Part shown: in pieces, positions 52,203 to 59,864 of the stretch
Position numbering within the stretch: position 1 is the first letter of the stretch
Layout of the letters: the number at the start of each line of letters is the position of its first letter
NCBI GenBank assembly: GCA_900319985.1
Contig: ONQL01000002.1
Location: forward strand, 6,666-70,665
DNA: 64,000 bases
Direction of reading: 5' to 3'
Source: an uncultured Methanobrevibacter sp.
GTDB taxonomy: Archaea > Methanobacteriota > Methanobacteria > Methanobacteriales > Methanobacteriaceae
Notes under the pieces: generated by a model
The model's database searches: none
Told to the model about the DNA's origin: nothing
The model's input: the letters and a program-made list of their open reading frames with translations, nothing else
Program-made: the position numbers and the translations under genes

Positions 52203-53510
52203 TTATTCCCCCATAATTGTTTTAATATCTGCAATTGCATCCCCGGATGTTGGAGTCAGGTTGTAATTTCCAACCAATACATTGAGAATGTCATCATTAC
52301 ACCATGCAGGAAGTACAGGTCCAATCCACATATCAGTTTTTCCTAAGTATAACAATGCCCAAAGCACAGCTGCAGCTTTTTGTTCCATCCAACTGAGTAC
52401 AATTGTTAAAGGCAATTCGTTCAATTCCATGTCAAATAATTCGCATAATGCAAGTGCAACATCAACAGCAACAATAGTATCATTACATTGACCCACATCC
52501 AAGAGTCTTGGAATTCCTTCAATGTCTCCTAAATCCAAGTCATTGAATTTGTATTTACCGCATGCTAAAGTTAAGATAACAGTATCTTCAGGCAAGTTTT
52601 GTACGAATTCCCTGTAGTAGTCATTGTGTTTTGCTGCTTTGTCACATCCGCCCACTACAAAGAATCTTCTGATTTTACCTTCTTCAACTAATTTTTTGAT
52701 TGCATCAGCATGTTCCACAATAGCTCCTGCACTCCAACCAGTAGTGATAGTGGTTAATTCTTCAGGTTCTAAAGATCCGAGAGATTTAGCACATTCGATT
52801 ACTTCTGAAAAATCATAATCCTCAATGGTTTTTACCCCTTCAAGTTTTGCTACATCCATAGTGAACATTCTTTCTTTGTATGCATCAAGTGCAGGCAATA
52901 CACAGTTACTGGTTCCAACAATAGCGGCATTGTATTTTTTAAAGACTGTTCTTTGATCATGCCATGCTCCGCCTAATTGACCAGCCAAATTTTCGTATTT
53001 GTTGAGTCCAGGGTATCCGTGAGCAGGCAACATTTCAGAGTGAGTATAAACTTTAATGTCGGTTCCTTCCACCTGTTTCAATAATTCTTCAAGTGCTTTT
53101 AGGTCGTGACCGGTTACAATAATTGCAGGTCCTTCCTGTGCACCTACTTTAACTTCTACATGTTGTGGTTCACCATAAGCAGCGATGTGAGCATCTTTTA
53201 ATAATCTCATTACAGCTACGCTTTTTTCACCTGCTTCTAATGCAAGTGCCACAAGATCATTTACATCAAAGTTGACATTAGTTAATGTTGTGTATAATCC
53301 TTTGGTTAAAAATGCATCAATTTCTTTATCATATGCGCCTAAAACGTTTGCATTGTAGTTGTATGCACTAATTCCTTTCATTGTAAATATCAAGTTATCC
53401 TGAAGTCTTGCAACTGTTGGTTTTTTACCACAAACTCCACTTACTGTACAACCAGTACCTTTAGCGGTCTGGGAACATTGATAACAAAACATATCTAATC
53501 CGTCTGCCAT
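52203..53510 (-). CDS. hcp: Hybrid cluster protein (hydroxylamine reductase), short form
   Basis: 435 residues, with the N-terminal cluster cysteines C9, C12, C21 and C27 (FCYQCSQTAKGTGC, VSGVC) and hybrid-cluster ligands spread over VTGHDLKALEELL, VGTSNCVLPALDAY, LACGKYKFN, VGQCNDTIVA and a final helical part. It is shorter than the 540-residue enzyme because the central helical domain is reduced, as in archaeal forms. Hcp reduces hydroxylamine or nitric oxide and protects against nitrosative stress. First gene of hcp-cupin-rubredoxin; a TrmB-family gene and a broken copy lie divergently upstream and may regulate it. Confidence 0.93.
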   Translation of the reverse strand: MADGLDMFCYQCSQTAKGTGCTVSGVCGKKPTVARLQDNLIFTMKGISAYNYNANVLGAYDKEIDAFLTKGLYTTLTNVNFDVNDLVALALEAGEKSVAVMRLLKDAHIAAYGEPQHVEVKVGAQEGPAIIVTGHDLKALEELLKQVEGTDIKVYTHSEMLPAHGYPGLNKYENLAGQLGGAWHDQRTVFKKYNAAIVGTSNCVLPALDAYKERMFTMDVAKLEGVKTIEDYDFSEVIECAKSLGSLEPEELTTITTGWSAGAIVEHADAIKKLVEEGKIRRFFVVGGCDKAAKHNDYYREFVQNLPEDTVILTLACGKYKFNDLDLGDIEGIPRLLDVGQCNDTIVAVDVALALCELFDMELNELPLTIVLSWMEQKAAAVLWALLYLGKTDMWIGPVLPAWCNDDILNVLVGNYNLTPTSGDAIADIKTIMGE

Positions 53511-53630
53511 AATAATAACCTCATTTTTTTGTTAATTATAAATTACAAAAAGAATGTATATAAACATTTTGTCACTATTCAAGGGTAAAAAGTAGTAATA
53601 AATATATATCATGAAAAAAATAATAAAATT

Positions 53631-53820
53631 ATGGACGAGAATATATCTGTTTTAAAAGGATTAGGACTTACAATGTATGAAGCTCAAGCATATTTAACAC
53701 TCACATCATTAATTTCATCGACAGCAAGCGAAGTGGCTGAAAATCAGGCATTCCTCGCAGTAAAATATATGATATTCTAATCTTAAAACCCTACAAAAAA
53801 TGCTAATTTGTAATACTTAT
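53631..53820 (+). pseudogene. Truncated, frameshifted TrmB-family regulator copy
   Basis: The frame from ATG 53631 reads MDENISVLKGLGLTMYEAQAY and SLISSTASEVAE, close to the N-terminus of the intact gene at 53840. After the AAAA run at about 53742 the frame changes; restoring one A recovers SGIPRSKIYDIL, the recognition-helix region. A second indel follows at about 53782 and nothing beyond the wing remains. It is therefore a decayed tandem duplicate of the HTH domain. Confidence 0.8.
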
Positions 53821-53839
53821 TAAATAAAAAGGTAATACT

Positions 53840-54628
53840 ATGGATAAAAATATAGAAATATTAAAAGAACTTGGATTAACAATGTATGAAGCACAAGCAT
53901 ATGTAACATTAACATCATTAATATCATCAACTGCAACAGAAATATCCGAAAAAGCAGATATACCTCGATCAAAAATCTATGATGTGCTAAAAAAACTACA
54001 TGAAAAAGAATATATTGAAATAGAAGATGGAAGACCCTTAACTTACAATGTAAAATCTCCAGTTGAAGTTTTATCAAAGGAAAAAGAAAAAATAAACAAT
54101 AGAATAGATGACACCATCACAACATTAACCAACATCTATGAAAATGGAATGAGTCAAGTTCAAGCACCGATATGGAGAATATACGGCGTTGAAAAAATCA
54201 TTAACCAAGAAGTGGAAATCATCAATCGGGCCAAAAATACTGTCAATATGAGAATAGGGTTTCTCTTTGAAGGTGAAGGTGAAACACTAATCAAGACATT
54301 TAAGAACAGACGTGGCTTGAAAGTGAATATTCTAGCTTCACCGACATGTTACATCAACAATGAGGAAATTGACATAATCAAAATGTTTAAAGATGCCGAC
54401 ATCAACATTCAAAAAGCAGATATCCCCTTCGTAAAAGTGCTGATTTCCGATTCAAAAGAGATGATGCATACCTACACCAAGTTTAGTGAAGACAAGCGTG
54501 AAGTAATTCCTGAAACCGCAATAGGAATATGGAACAAATACGAAGACGTTGCAAGAAACTATGATGAAAGATTTATGAACCAACTAGAAAAAATCAAGAG
54601 AAAACAAAAAAACAAAATAATACAATAA
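53840..54628 (+). CDS. TrmB family transcriptional regulator
   Basis: 262 residues. N-terminal winged helix (about 5-75): LKELGLTMYEAQAYVTLTSL, ATEISEKADIPRSKIYDVLKKL and YIEIEDGRPLTYNV; a coiled linker KEKEKINNRIDDTITTL; and the TrmB effector domain (about 110-250). TrmB proteins repress or activate sugar, osmotic or other metabolic genes in archaea on binding small molecules. Adjacent and divergent to hcp. The broken copy directly upstream shows that the gene was duplicated once. Confidence 0.9.
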   Translation: MDKNIEILKELGLTMYEAQAYVTLTSLISSTATEISEKADIPRSKIYDVLKKLHEKEYIEIEDGRPLTYNVKSPVEVLSKEKEKINNRIDDTITTLTNIYENGMSQVQAPIWRIYGVEKIINQEVEIINRAKNTVNMRIGFLFEGEGETLIKTFKNRRGLKVNILASPTCYINNEEIDIIKMFKDADINIQKADIPFVKVLISDSKEMMHTYTKFSEDKREVIPETAIGIWNKYEDVARNYDERFMNQLEKIKRKQKNKIIQ

Positions 54629-54936
54629 ACCATCAATTTTTATATTTTTAACCTCTAAAAAGTAATTTACTCAAACAAAAATAACATTTAACATCACCAC
54701 AAATCAATATCAATAACCCCGAATAAACCAATATACATGAAAATACATCACTTTTTATCAATATATAACATCGATTAGTTGCTTTAATACTATATTTTTT
54801 ACTTGGATTATTACCAGATAAACCTCATCAATTAGTACTCCCTTTTCAAACTCAAAGCAAAATTGCCTTTAACATAAAAATTATAACCTGTTAAACACAA
54901 AAATAAATATCAGAATATAATTAAAAGGTGTGTCTT
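54629..54936. other. AT-rich intergenic stretch
   Basis: 308 bp between the trmB-family gene and the restriction remnant. I see no open frame, hairpin or repeat in it, only a possible TATA and AAAGGTG ribosome site at its right end. Confidence 0.6.
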
Positions 54937-55521
54937 ATGGATGTTGATGTTGAAAGCGAAGCAATGTTGGAAGAAAAATTCATAGAACAACTAAAAGGAA
55001 TGGGATATGAATTTATTAAAATAAAAAATGAAGAAGAACTCAATGCAAACTTCAAAATCCAATTAGAAAAAATAAATAAAAAAGAACTAAATGGAACATC
55101 AATAACAGATGAAGAATTTGACAGAATATTAACATACCTAGATTCTGGATCAATATTTGATAGAGCAGACAAACTACGAGATGAATACACCATCAAAAGA
55201 GATGGAGAAATGTCAGTATCCATTAAATTTCTAAATCAAAAAGATTGGTGTAAAAACATTTTCCAAGTATCCAACCAAATAACAATGGTAGGATCACACA
55301 CCAATCGTTACGATGTCACATTACTAATAAATGGATTGCCATTAGTCCAAGTAGAACTTAAAAGAAGGTCAATGGACATAAAACAAGCTTTCAACCAAGT
55401 AAAAAGATACATGAAAACATCCTATGACAGATTATTCAAATATATACAAATATTTGTAATTAGTAATGGTAATGAAACCAAATACTTCGCCAATGGACGT
55501 CCAAGTAAACTTAAGATTTAA
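54937..55521 (+). pseudogene. Type I restriction endonuclease subunit HsdR, N-terminal fragment
   Basis: 195 residues from ATG 54937 (AAAGGTG upstream). It covers only the nuclease domain of an HsdR that is normally about 1000 residues: SIFDRADKLRDEY, SVSIKFLNQKDW, then the PD-(D/E)XK core NRYDVTLLINGLPLVQVELKRR (Asp, Glu-x-Lys) and FVISNGNETKYFANG. The helicase motor is missing: the frame ends after GRPSKLKI, and HsdS sequence starts in another frame at the same place. It is thus a deletion or recombination remnant. A free nuclease domain might still fold, but DNA translocation is lost. Confidence 0.85.
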
Positions 55522-56116
55522 TTTTGAAGATGATTGGAATACTGACAAAATAGGAAATAATTGTGAAGTATTTGGTAGGATTGGTTTTAGAGGATATACT
55601 GTTGATGACCTTGTTGATAAAGGAGAAGGAGCTTTAACTATTGGTGGAAAGCACATTTCTAAAAATTTCCAATTAGATTTATCAGACCCTGAATATTTAT
55701 CATTGGAGAAATATGAAGAATCACCTGAAATTAAAATATATAATGGTGATGTATTACTTGTAAAAACAGCACCTGTTGGTAAAGTATGTTATATTGAAAA
55801 TTTAAATGAAAAAGCAACAATCAACCCCCAATTAGTTGTTTTGAAGAACATAAAATTAAATAATAAATTCTTTTATTATTATTTAACTTCTAATTTATTC
55901 CAAAAAGACTTACATCGTATTAAATCTACAACAGGGATACCGACAATAACACAAAAAGAATTACTCAATTTAAATATAATTTATCCTTCTCTTGAAGAAC
56001 AAGAAAAAATTGTAAATTTATTGTCTACTGTTGATAAAAAGATTGAATCAATCGATTTAAATTTAAAAAATACAAATTATTTTAAAAAAGGTTTACTCCA
56101 ACAAATGTTTGTTTAG
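55493..56116 (+). pseudogene. Type I restriction specificity subunit HsdS, half-length
   Basis: About 207 residues from ATG 55493, overlapping the hsdR fragment. It starts VNLRFNFEDDWNTDKIG, a normal HsdS N-terminus, holds one target-recognition domain (FGRIGFRGYTVDDLVDKGEGALTIGGKHI, PQLVVLKNI, GIPTITQKELLNLNIIYPSLEEQ) and one conserved helical spacer (KIVNLLSTVDKKIESID, KKGLLQQMF). A full subunit has two of each (about 400 residues). No hsdM gene is present. A half-HsdS can in principle dimerise, but without HsdM it is probably a relic. Confidence 0.82.
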
Positions 56117-56138
56117 GTGCTAAATAACAGGTGATATG

Positions 56139-56654
56139 ATGACTGAAATTACAAAATGTTTGAATGAATGGAATGCAACTATTGAAGCTTTAGGTCAAGG
56201 AAAACAAACAATATTAATAAGAAAATATGGAACAACATTAAAAGAATTCTTACTGTACCCAACAGTCAGCTATGCTCTTAAAGATGATGTTCTAAATTCC
56301 TTCCAAGACCAGAAATTTGCAAAAGATAATCTACTCCCAGCTGGAGAAGATGGTGCATATGAAGTTAAGTACTATGCTACTGTCGAAGGTGTGGTTGAAA
56401 AACCTTCAAGCAGGATTGGCAGCTTTAACCAGTTCCATATTTGGACTCGTGACCATGTTAAAGATTATCTTGGCCGCAAACCAGCACAGATTTGGATCTT
56501 AAGAGTTTATGAATTAGATGAATCACAAATGTTGAAAAGGAATCGTGGCATGAGATATGCTAATGTTGATTGTCCAGTTAAACTTGAAGGTAAGCCAGTT
56601 ATAAGTGATGCCGAGTTTGAGAAGTTGAAAGAAGAGATTTTGAATACTAAATAA
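56139..56654 (+). CDS. DUF1802 family protein
   Basis: About 171 residues (start ATG 56139 with AGGTGAT 5 nt upstream; 56136 possible). It shows the DUF1802 pattern: LNEWNATIEALGQGKQTILIRKYG near the start and FLLYPTVSY, then a long polar central part and a DHVKDYLGRKPAQIWILRVYEL block. Members often neighbour restriction or defence genes; no function is proven. It follows the hsdS fragment on the same strand. Confidence 0.8.
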   Translation: MTEITKCLNEWNATIEALGQGKQTILIRKYGTTLKEFLLYPTVSYALKDDVLNSFQDQKFAKDNLLPAGEDGAYEVKYYATVEGVVEKPSSRIGSFNQFHIWTRDHVKDYLGRKPAQIWILRVYELDESQMLKRNRGMRYANVDCPVKLEGKPVISDAEFEKLKEEILNTK

Positions 56655-56668
56655 AGGTAATAATAAAT

Positions 56669-57247
56669 ATGGAATTATTTTCTAATCCAACAATAATTGG
56701 AGCAATAATTGGTGCACTAGTGGGTGCTATTGCTTCAGCAGCATTTGCAATAATTTATGAACATATCAAATTTAATAAAAAGAAAAAAGGCGCATATGCA
56801 CTTATACAATCTGAAATAAATTATATGAACAACAACCTTAAAGATTTTTGGAAAAACTATCTAAAAGAAGGAAGCGACGAGAAGGAAAATACCATCCAAC
56901 TAATTAAATTTTATAATAACATGTCTGATTTTCCAATATGGACCAATATAAATTGGATTAACTTAATTTCTTTTATTCCCAGCATATTTGAAGATGAAGA
57001 AATCAACAAAATAAATCAATTTTATACAAGATATAAAGAACTATCCACTTTTGCTAAATCATTAGCAAATGAAGAACCTCCCAACATGGGAGGTTACATT
57101 AGAGGAGAAATTGAAACAAATAAATTAACATCCTCATTTGAAAAAGCAAAGAAACAACGAAATATGTTCAGAAAGGATTCAATTGAATTAATACATCTTG
57201 GAGAAGACATTAAAAAAAAAATTTTTAATCAGAATGCAATGATTTAG
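56669..57247 (+). CDS. Membrane-anchored hypothetical protein
   Basis: 192 residues. One glycine-rich hydrophobic helix at 8-32 (IIGAIIGALVGAIASAAFAIIYE) followed by a basic stop-transfer KKKKK segment and a cytoplasmic helical domain (about 40-190). No family recognised. It overlaps by 23 nt the convergent HTH gene. The position beside restriction remnants suggests an accessory, perhaps defence-linked, gene, but there is no direct support. Confidence 0.7.
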   Translation: MELFSNPTIIGAIIGALVGAIASAAFAIIYEHIKFNKKKKGAYALIQSEINYMNNNLKDFWKNYLKEGSDEKENTIQLIKFYNNMSDFPIWTNINWINLISFIPSIFEDEEINKINQFYTRYKELSTFAKSLANEEPPNMGGYIRGEIETNKLTSSFEKAKKQRNMFRKDSIELIHLGEDIKKKIFNQNAMI

Positions 57248-57500
57248 CTATCTCTTCCCCATTCTCTGTGAGCCTGTAAAGTCTGCCCTTCCTGACTTCA
57301 GGATTAATGCATTCGACAATTTCTGCCTCTTTAAGCTCTTTTAAAACTTTACTGATATGATTGGGTAAGATGCCAGTATCTTTGGCAATTTTTGTGGGAA
57401 TCTTGACTTCACCCCTCAATGATTTCACGGTTTTTGCACGATATGAACTTATATTGACATATGATAATTTAATTAATGTATCGTCATCTATGGTAAACAC
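57225..57500 (-). CDS. Winged-helix transcriptional regulator
   Basis: 91 residues from GTG 57500, essentially a single winged-helix domain: VKIPTKIAKDTGILPNHISKVLKELKEAEIVEC (helix-turn-helix) and EVRKGRLYRLTENGEEIAKSL (wing and last helix), of the MarR/ArsR-like archaeal type. It lies between two accessory genes and may control the convergent membrane gene or the beta-helix gene behind it (28 nt downstream, same strand). Confidence 0.78.
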   Translation of the reverse strand: MFTIDDDTLIKLSYVNISSYRAKTVKSLRGEVKIPTKIAKDTGILPNHISKVLKELKEAEIVECINPEVRKGRLYRLTENGEEIAKSLHSD

Positions 57501-57527
57501 TTCCTTGTTAAAATATTTATTGAAAAT

Positions 57528-59597
57528 TTAATTTCCATAACGTAACCATACCCTCTCATCTTCATCAAATATTTCTTCATTTTCAAAATTAGGCAGAGGA
57601 TATGTTGAACGAGTAACATATCTACTATCTCGCATCAATTTTCTTCCATCTACTGTAACTTTACCATAATAACTAAATATTACTTGACCTGGTCCATTAG
57701 CAAAATTATTAGTGACTTGGGATTCAACTATACTTAATTCACCTTTATTGTTGTTTATTGCCCCACCAAACCCTTCTGCTTTGTTTCCTGAGAGTGTGGA
57801 ATTTGCAATTATTAACCTGCCAGAGTTATGTATCGCCCCACCAGATCCCTCAGAAGTATTATTTATAAATATACAATTTTTTATAGTTAAATCTGTATTA
57901 CTGTTAATTTTTATTGCACCACCATCATCATTTAATAGATTATCATAATTTTTGTGTGAGTGTCCATTTTTTAAGGTGAGGTTTTTTAACGTGATATTTT
58001 TGCCTGTGCAGTAAAATATTCGTGTTTTATCTTGTGCATCTATAGTGTGTCCATTTCCATCTATAATCAAATTATCAATGTCTAGTTCTATTCCACCTTC
58101 ATAGTAATCTATTTCATAATTTTCAAAGGATATATCATCTTCTAGCATAATTTCTTTAGTTTTGCTTTCGTGTATTTTTTTATCCAAATATCCAAAGTCA
58201 AATTTTTCATCATGAGGAATGAATATTTTATTTTCAACTACGCCATCACCATAAATTTTATCTTCAAGACCATCAGATGATTTTCTTATAAAGATGTATT
58301 TTTCATTTAATATTTTTTTCCCATCATCTTTTATTTTAGGACTTTTTAATGTTAAGTCACTTTTATTGATTATGATATTGGAAAGATGTTTTTCAAAAAT
58401 AGTTCTTTCAATCGTGCATGATTTTCCTTGATTAAAAATAACCGATTTACTGATCTGATTGTCTTTAAATTTTCCATTGAAAATACTCAAATTTGACAAA
58501 TCTGAAACATTAACAATGATATATGAACCAATGTTACGTGAAAAATTGCTGTCATAAATTCGTAAAGCATCCTGATTATCAATAATACCCGAAACTTCAT
58601 TATCTGAAACATTATCTGAAAATTCACAACTGACAACTTTAAAATCCCCCATATTTTTTATGATATTGTCCTCTGATGAGTTTTGGTTGATTATTGATTC
58701 ACTTAGAATTAGCATTACTAAATTATCAATTGCTCCAGCACTATTTGCCACGTTTCCGGAAAGTGTTGATTTTTGTATAAATAACTCACCTTCATTTCTT
58801 ATTGCTCCACCATGATATTCTGCCATATTTTTGTTTAGAATGGATTCATTTATTGTTATTTGGCCATCATTATGTATTGCTCCACCATGATATTCTGACG
58901 TGTTTTGGTCAAGTGTGGATTTTGTAATTGCTATTTTCCCATTCCTATTGTTATATATTGCTCCACCGAGTGAATGTACTGTGTTTCCTGTTAGTACGGA
59001 TTCAATTATTGTTAACACGCATCCATTGTATATTGACCCACCTTTTTCATATGAGCCATTAACTGTTAAAAAAGATTTTATTATAGTTAACTCGCCATTG
59101 TTAAATATTGCTCCAGCACAATGCCCAAATCCATTTTTTAATATAATATTTTTAATGGTAATCTTTTTACCAGTACAGTAAAATATTATTGTTCTCCCTT
59201 TCGCATCAATACTATGTCCATTTCCATCAATAACTAACCCATCAACATCTAAATTAATTCCACCAGGATATTCGAACTCCTCTTCACCATCTAAAATAAT
59301 ATCTGAATCCAAAACAATCTCTTTAACTCCCGTATGAATCAAATTATCCAAATATCTGAAATTTCTAATCTTTTCATTTGGTGTTGGATTATCAATTATT
59401 TCAACATTTGCAGGACTTTCTTCCGAATCATCAGATTGAATCTCTTCATTATCATTAAAATTATCCTTTTCAATGCTTTGTGTAAATGTTGGTTCATCAA
59501 TTACCTCATCATTTACACTATTTTCATCATTTTCCTTAGTTTCAACATCTTCCTTAGACCCCAACGCCTTTTTAATTTCCTTATCGAAGAAATCCAT
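57528..59597 (-). CDS. Beta-helix repeat (Pmp-like) protein without signal peptide, copy 1
   Basis: About 689 residues from ATG 59597 (GGGTG upstream; GTG 59606 and ATG 59600 also in frame). A short amphipathic start MDFFDKEIKKALGSKE and an acidic linker (20-80) precede two similar right-handed beta-helix domains, each opening with a FxYLDxxIH, KEIxLxxDI, IDGNGHxID and IFYCTGKxITxKN series (about 90-430 and 480-680). GGAIxN repeat units typical of chlamydial Pmp and methanogen adhesin-like proteins follow. Adhesins of this kind normally have signal peptides; this one has none visible. Function unknown. Confidence 0.8.
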   Translation of the reverse strand: MDFFDKEIKKALGSKEDVETKENDENSVNDEVIDEPTFTQSIEKDNFNDNEEIQSDDSEESPANVEIIDNPTPNEKIRNFRYLDNLIHTGVKEIVLDSDIILDGEEEFEYPGGINLDVDGLVIDGNGHSIDAKGRTIIFYCTGKKITIKNIILKNGFGHCAGAIFNNGELTIIKSFLTVNGSYEKGGSIYNGCVLTIIESVLTGNTVHSLGGAIYNNRNGKIAITKSTLDQNTSEYHGGAIHNDGQITINESILNKNMAEYHGGAIRNEGELFIQKSTLSGNVANSAGAIDNLVMLILSESIINQNSSEDNIIKNMGDFKVVSCEFSDNVSDNEVSGIIDNQDALRIYDSNFSRNIGSYIIVNVSDLSNLSIFNGKFKDNQISKSVIFNQGKSCTIERTIFEKHLSNIIINKSDLTLKSPKIKDDGKKILNEKYIFIRKSSDGLEDKIYGDGVVENKIFIPHDEKFDFGYLDKKIHESKTKEIMLEDDISFENYEIDYYEGGIELDIDNLIIDGNGHTIDAQDKTRIFYCTGKNITLKNLTLKNGHSHKNYDNLLNDDGGAIKINSNTDLTIKNCIFINNTSEGSGGAIHNSGRLIIANSTLSGNKAEGFGGAINNNKGELSIVESQVTNNFANGPGQVIFSYYGKVTVDGRKLMRDSRYVTRSTYPLPNFENEEIFDEDERVWLRYGN

Positions 59598-59864
59598 CAT
59601 GAACACCCACAGTTATAATCCTATCTATATGATTACATATTTATTAAACTTATTTAAAAATCAGCCACTTTTGCCTGAACATATGCACGAACCCGCGAAA
59701 AGCGGGTCAGACATGTCGGCGGCAGGTGAATATGCGAGAAAGGCAGGATTTAAGAAGGCAGGTAAACAGAAACTATTGAAATTATGAAGGAGATGTTGAA
59801 GTAAATGGATATGATTTTCAGAGGTTAGAAAAGATGTATGAACCTACCGAAAGCATAAATGAAA
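59598..59864. other. Spacer with GC-rich islet and hairpin
   Basis: Between the two beta-helix genes. The stretch from about 59690 to 59760 is clearly richer in G and C than its surroundings and contains ACCCGC-GAAAA-GCGGGT (59691-59707), a 6-bp stem. A short frame in it reads PAKSGSDMSAAGEYARK and AGKQKLLKL then stops; another short frame downstream reads DVEVNGYDFQRLEKMYEPT. Neither matches a family I know. They may be scraps of an inserted gene. Confidence 0.45.

Noticed and set aside
59691..59707. GC hairpin as bacterial-type intrinsic terminator or insertion sequence end
   Set aside because: No T-run follows, no matching inverted repeat or target duplication is seen nearby, and no transposase is encoded.
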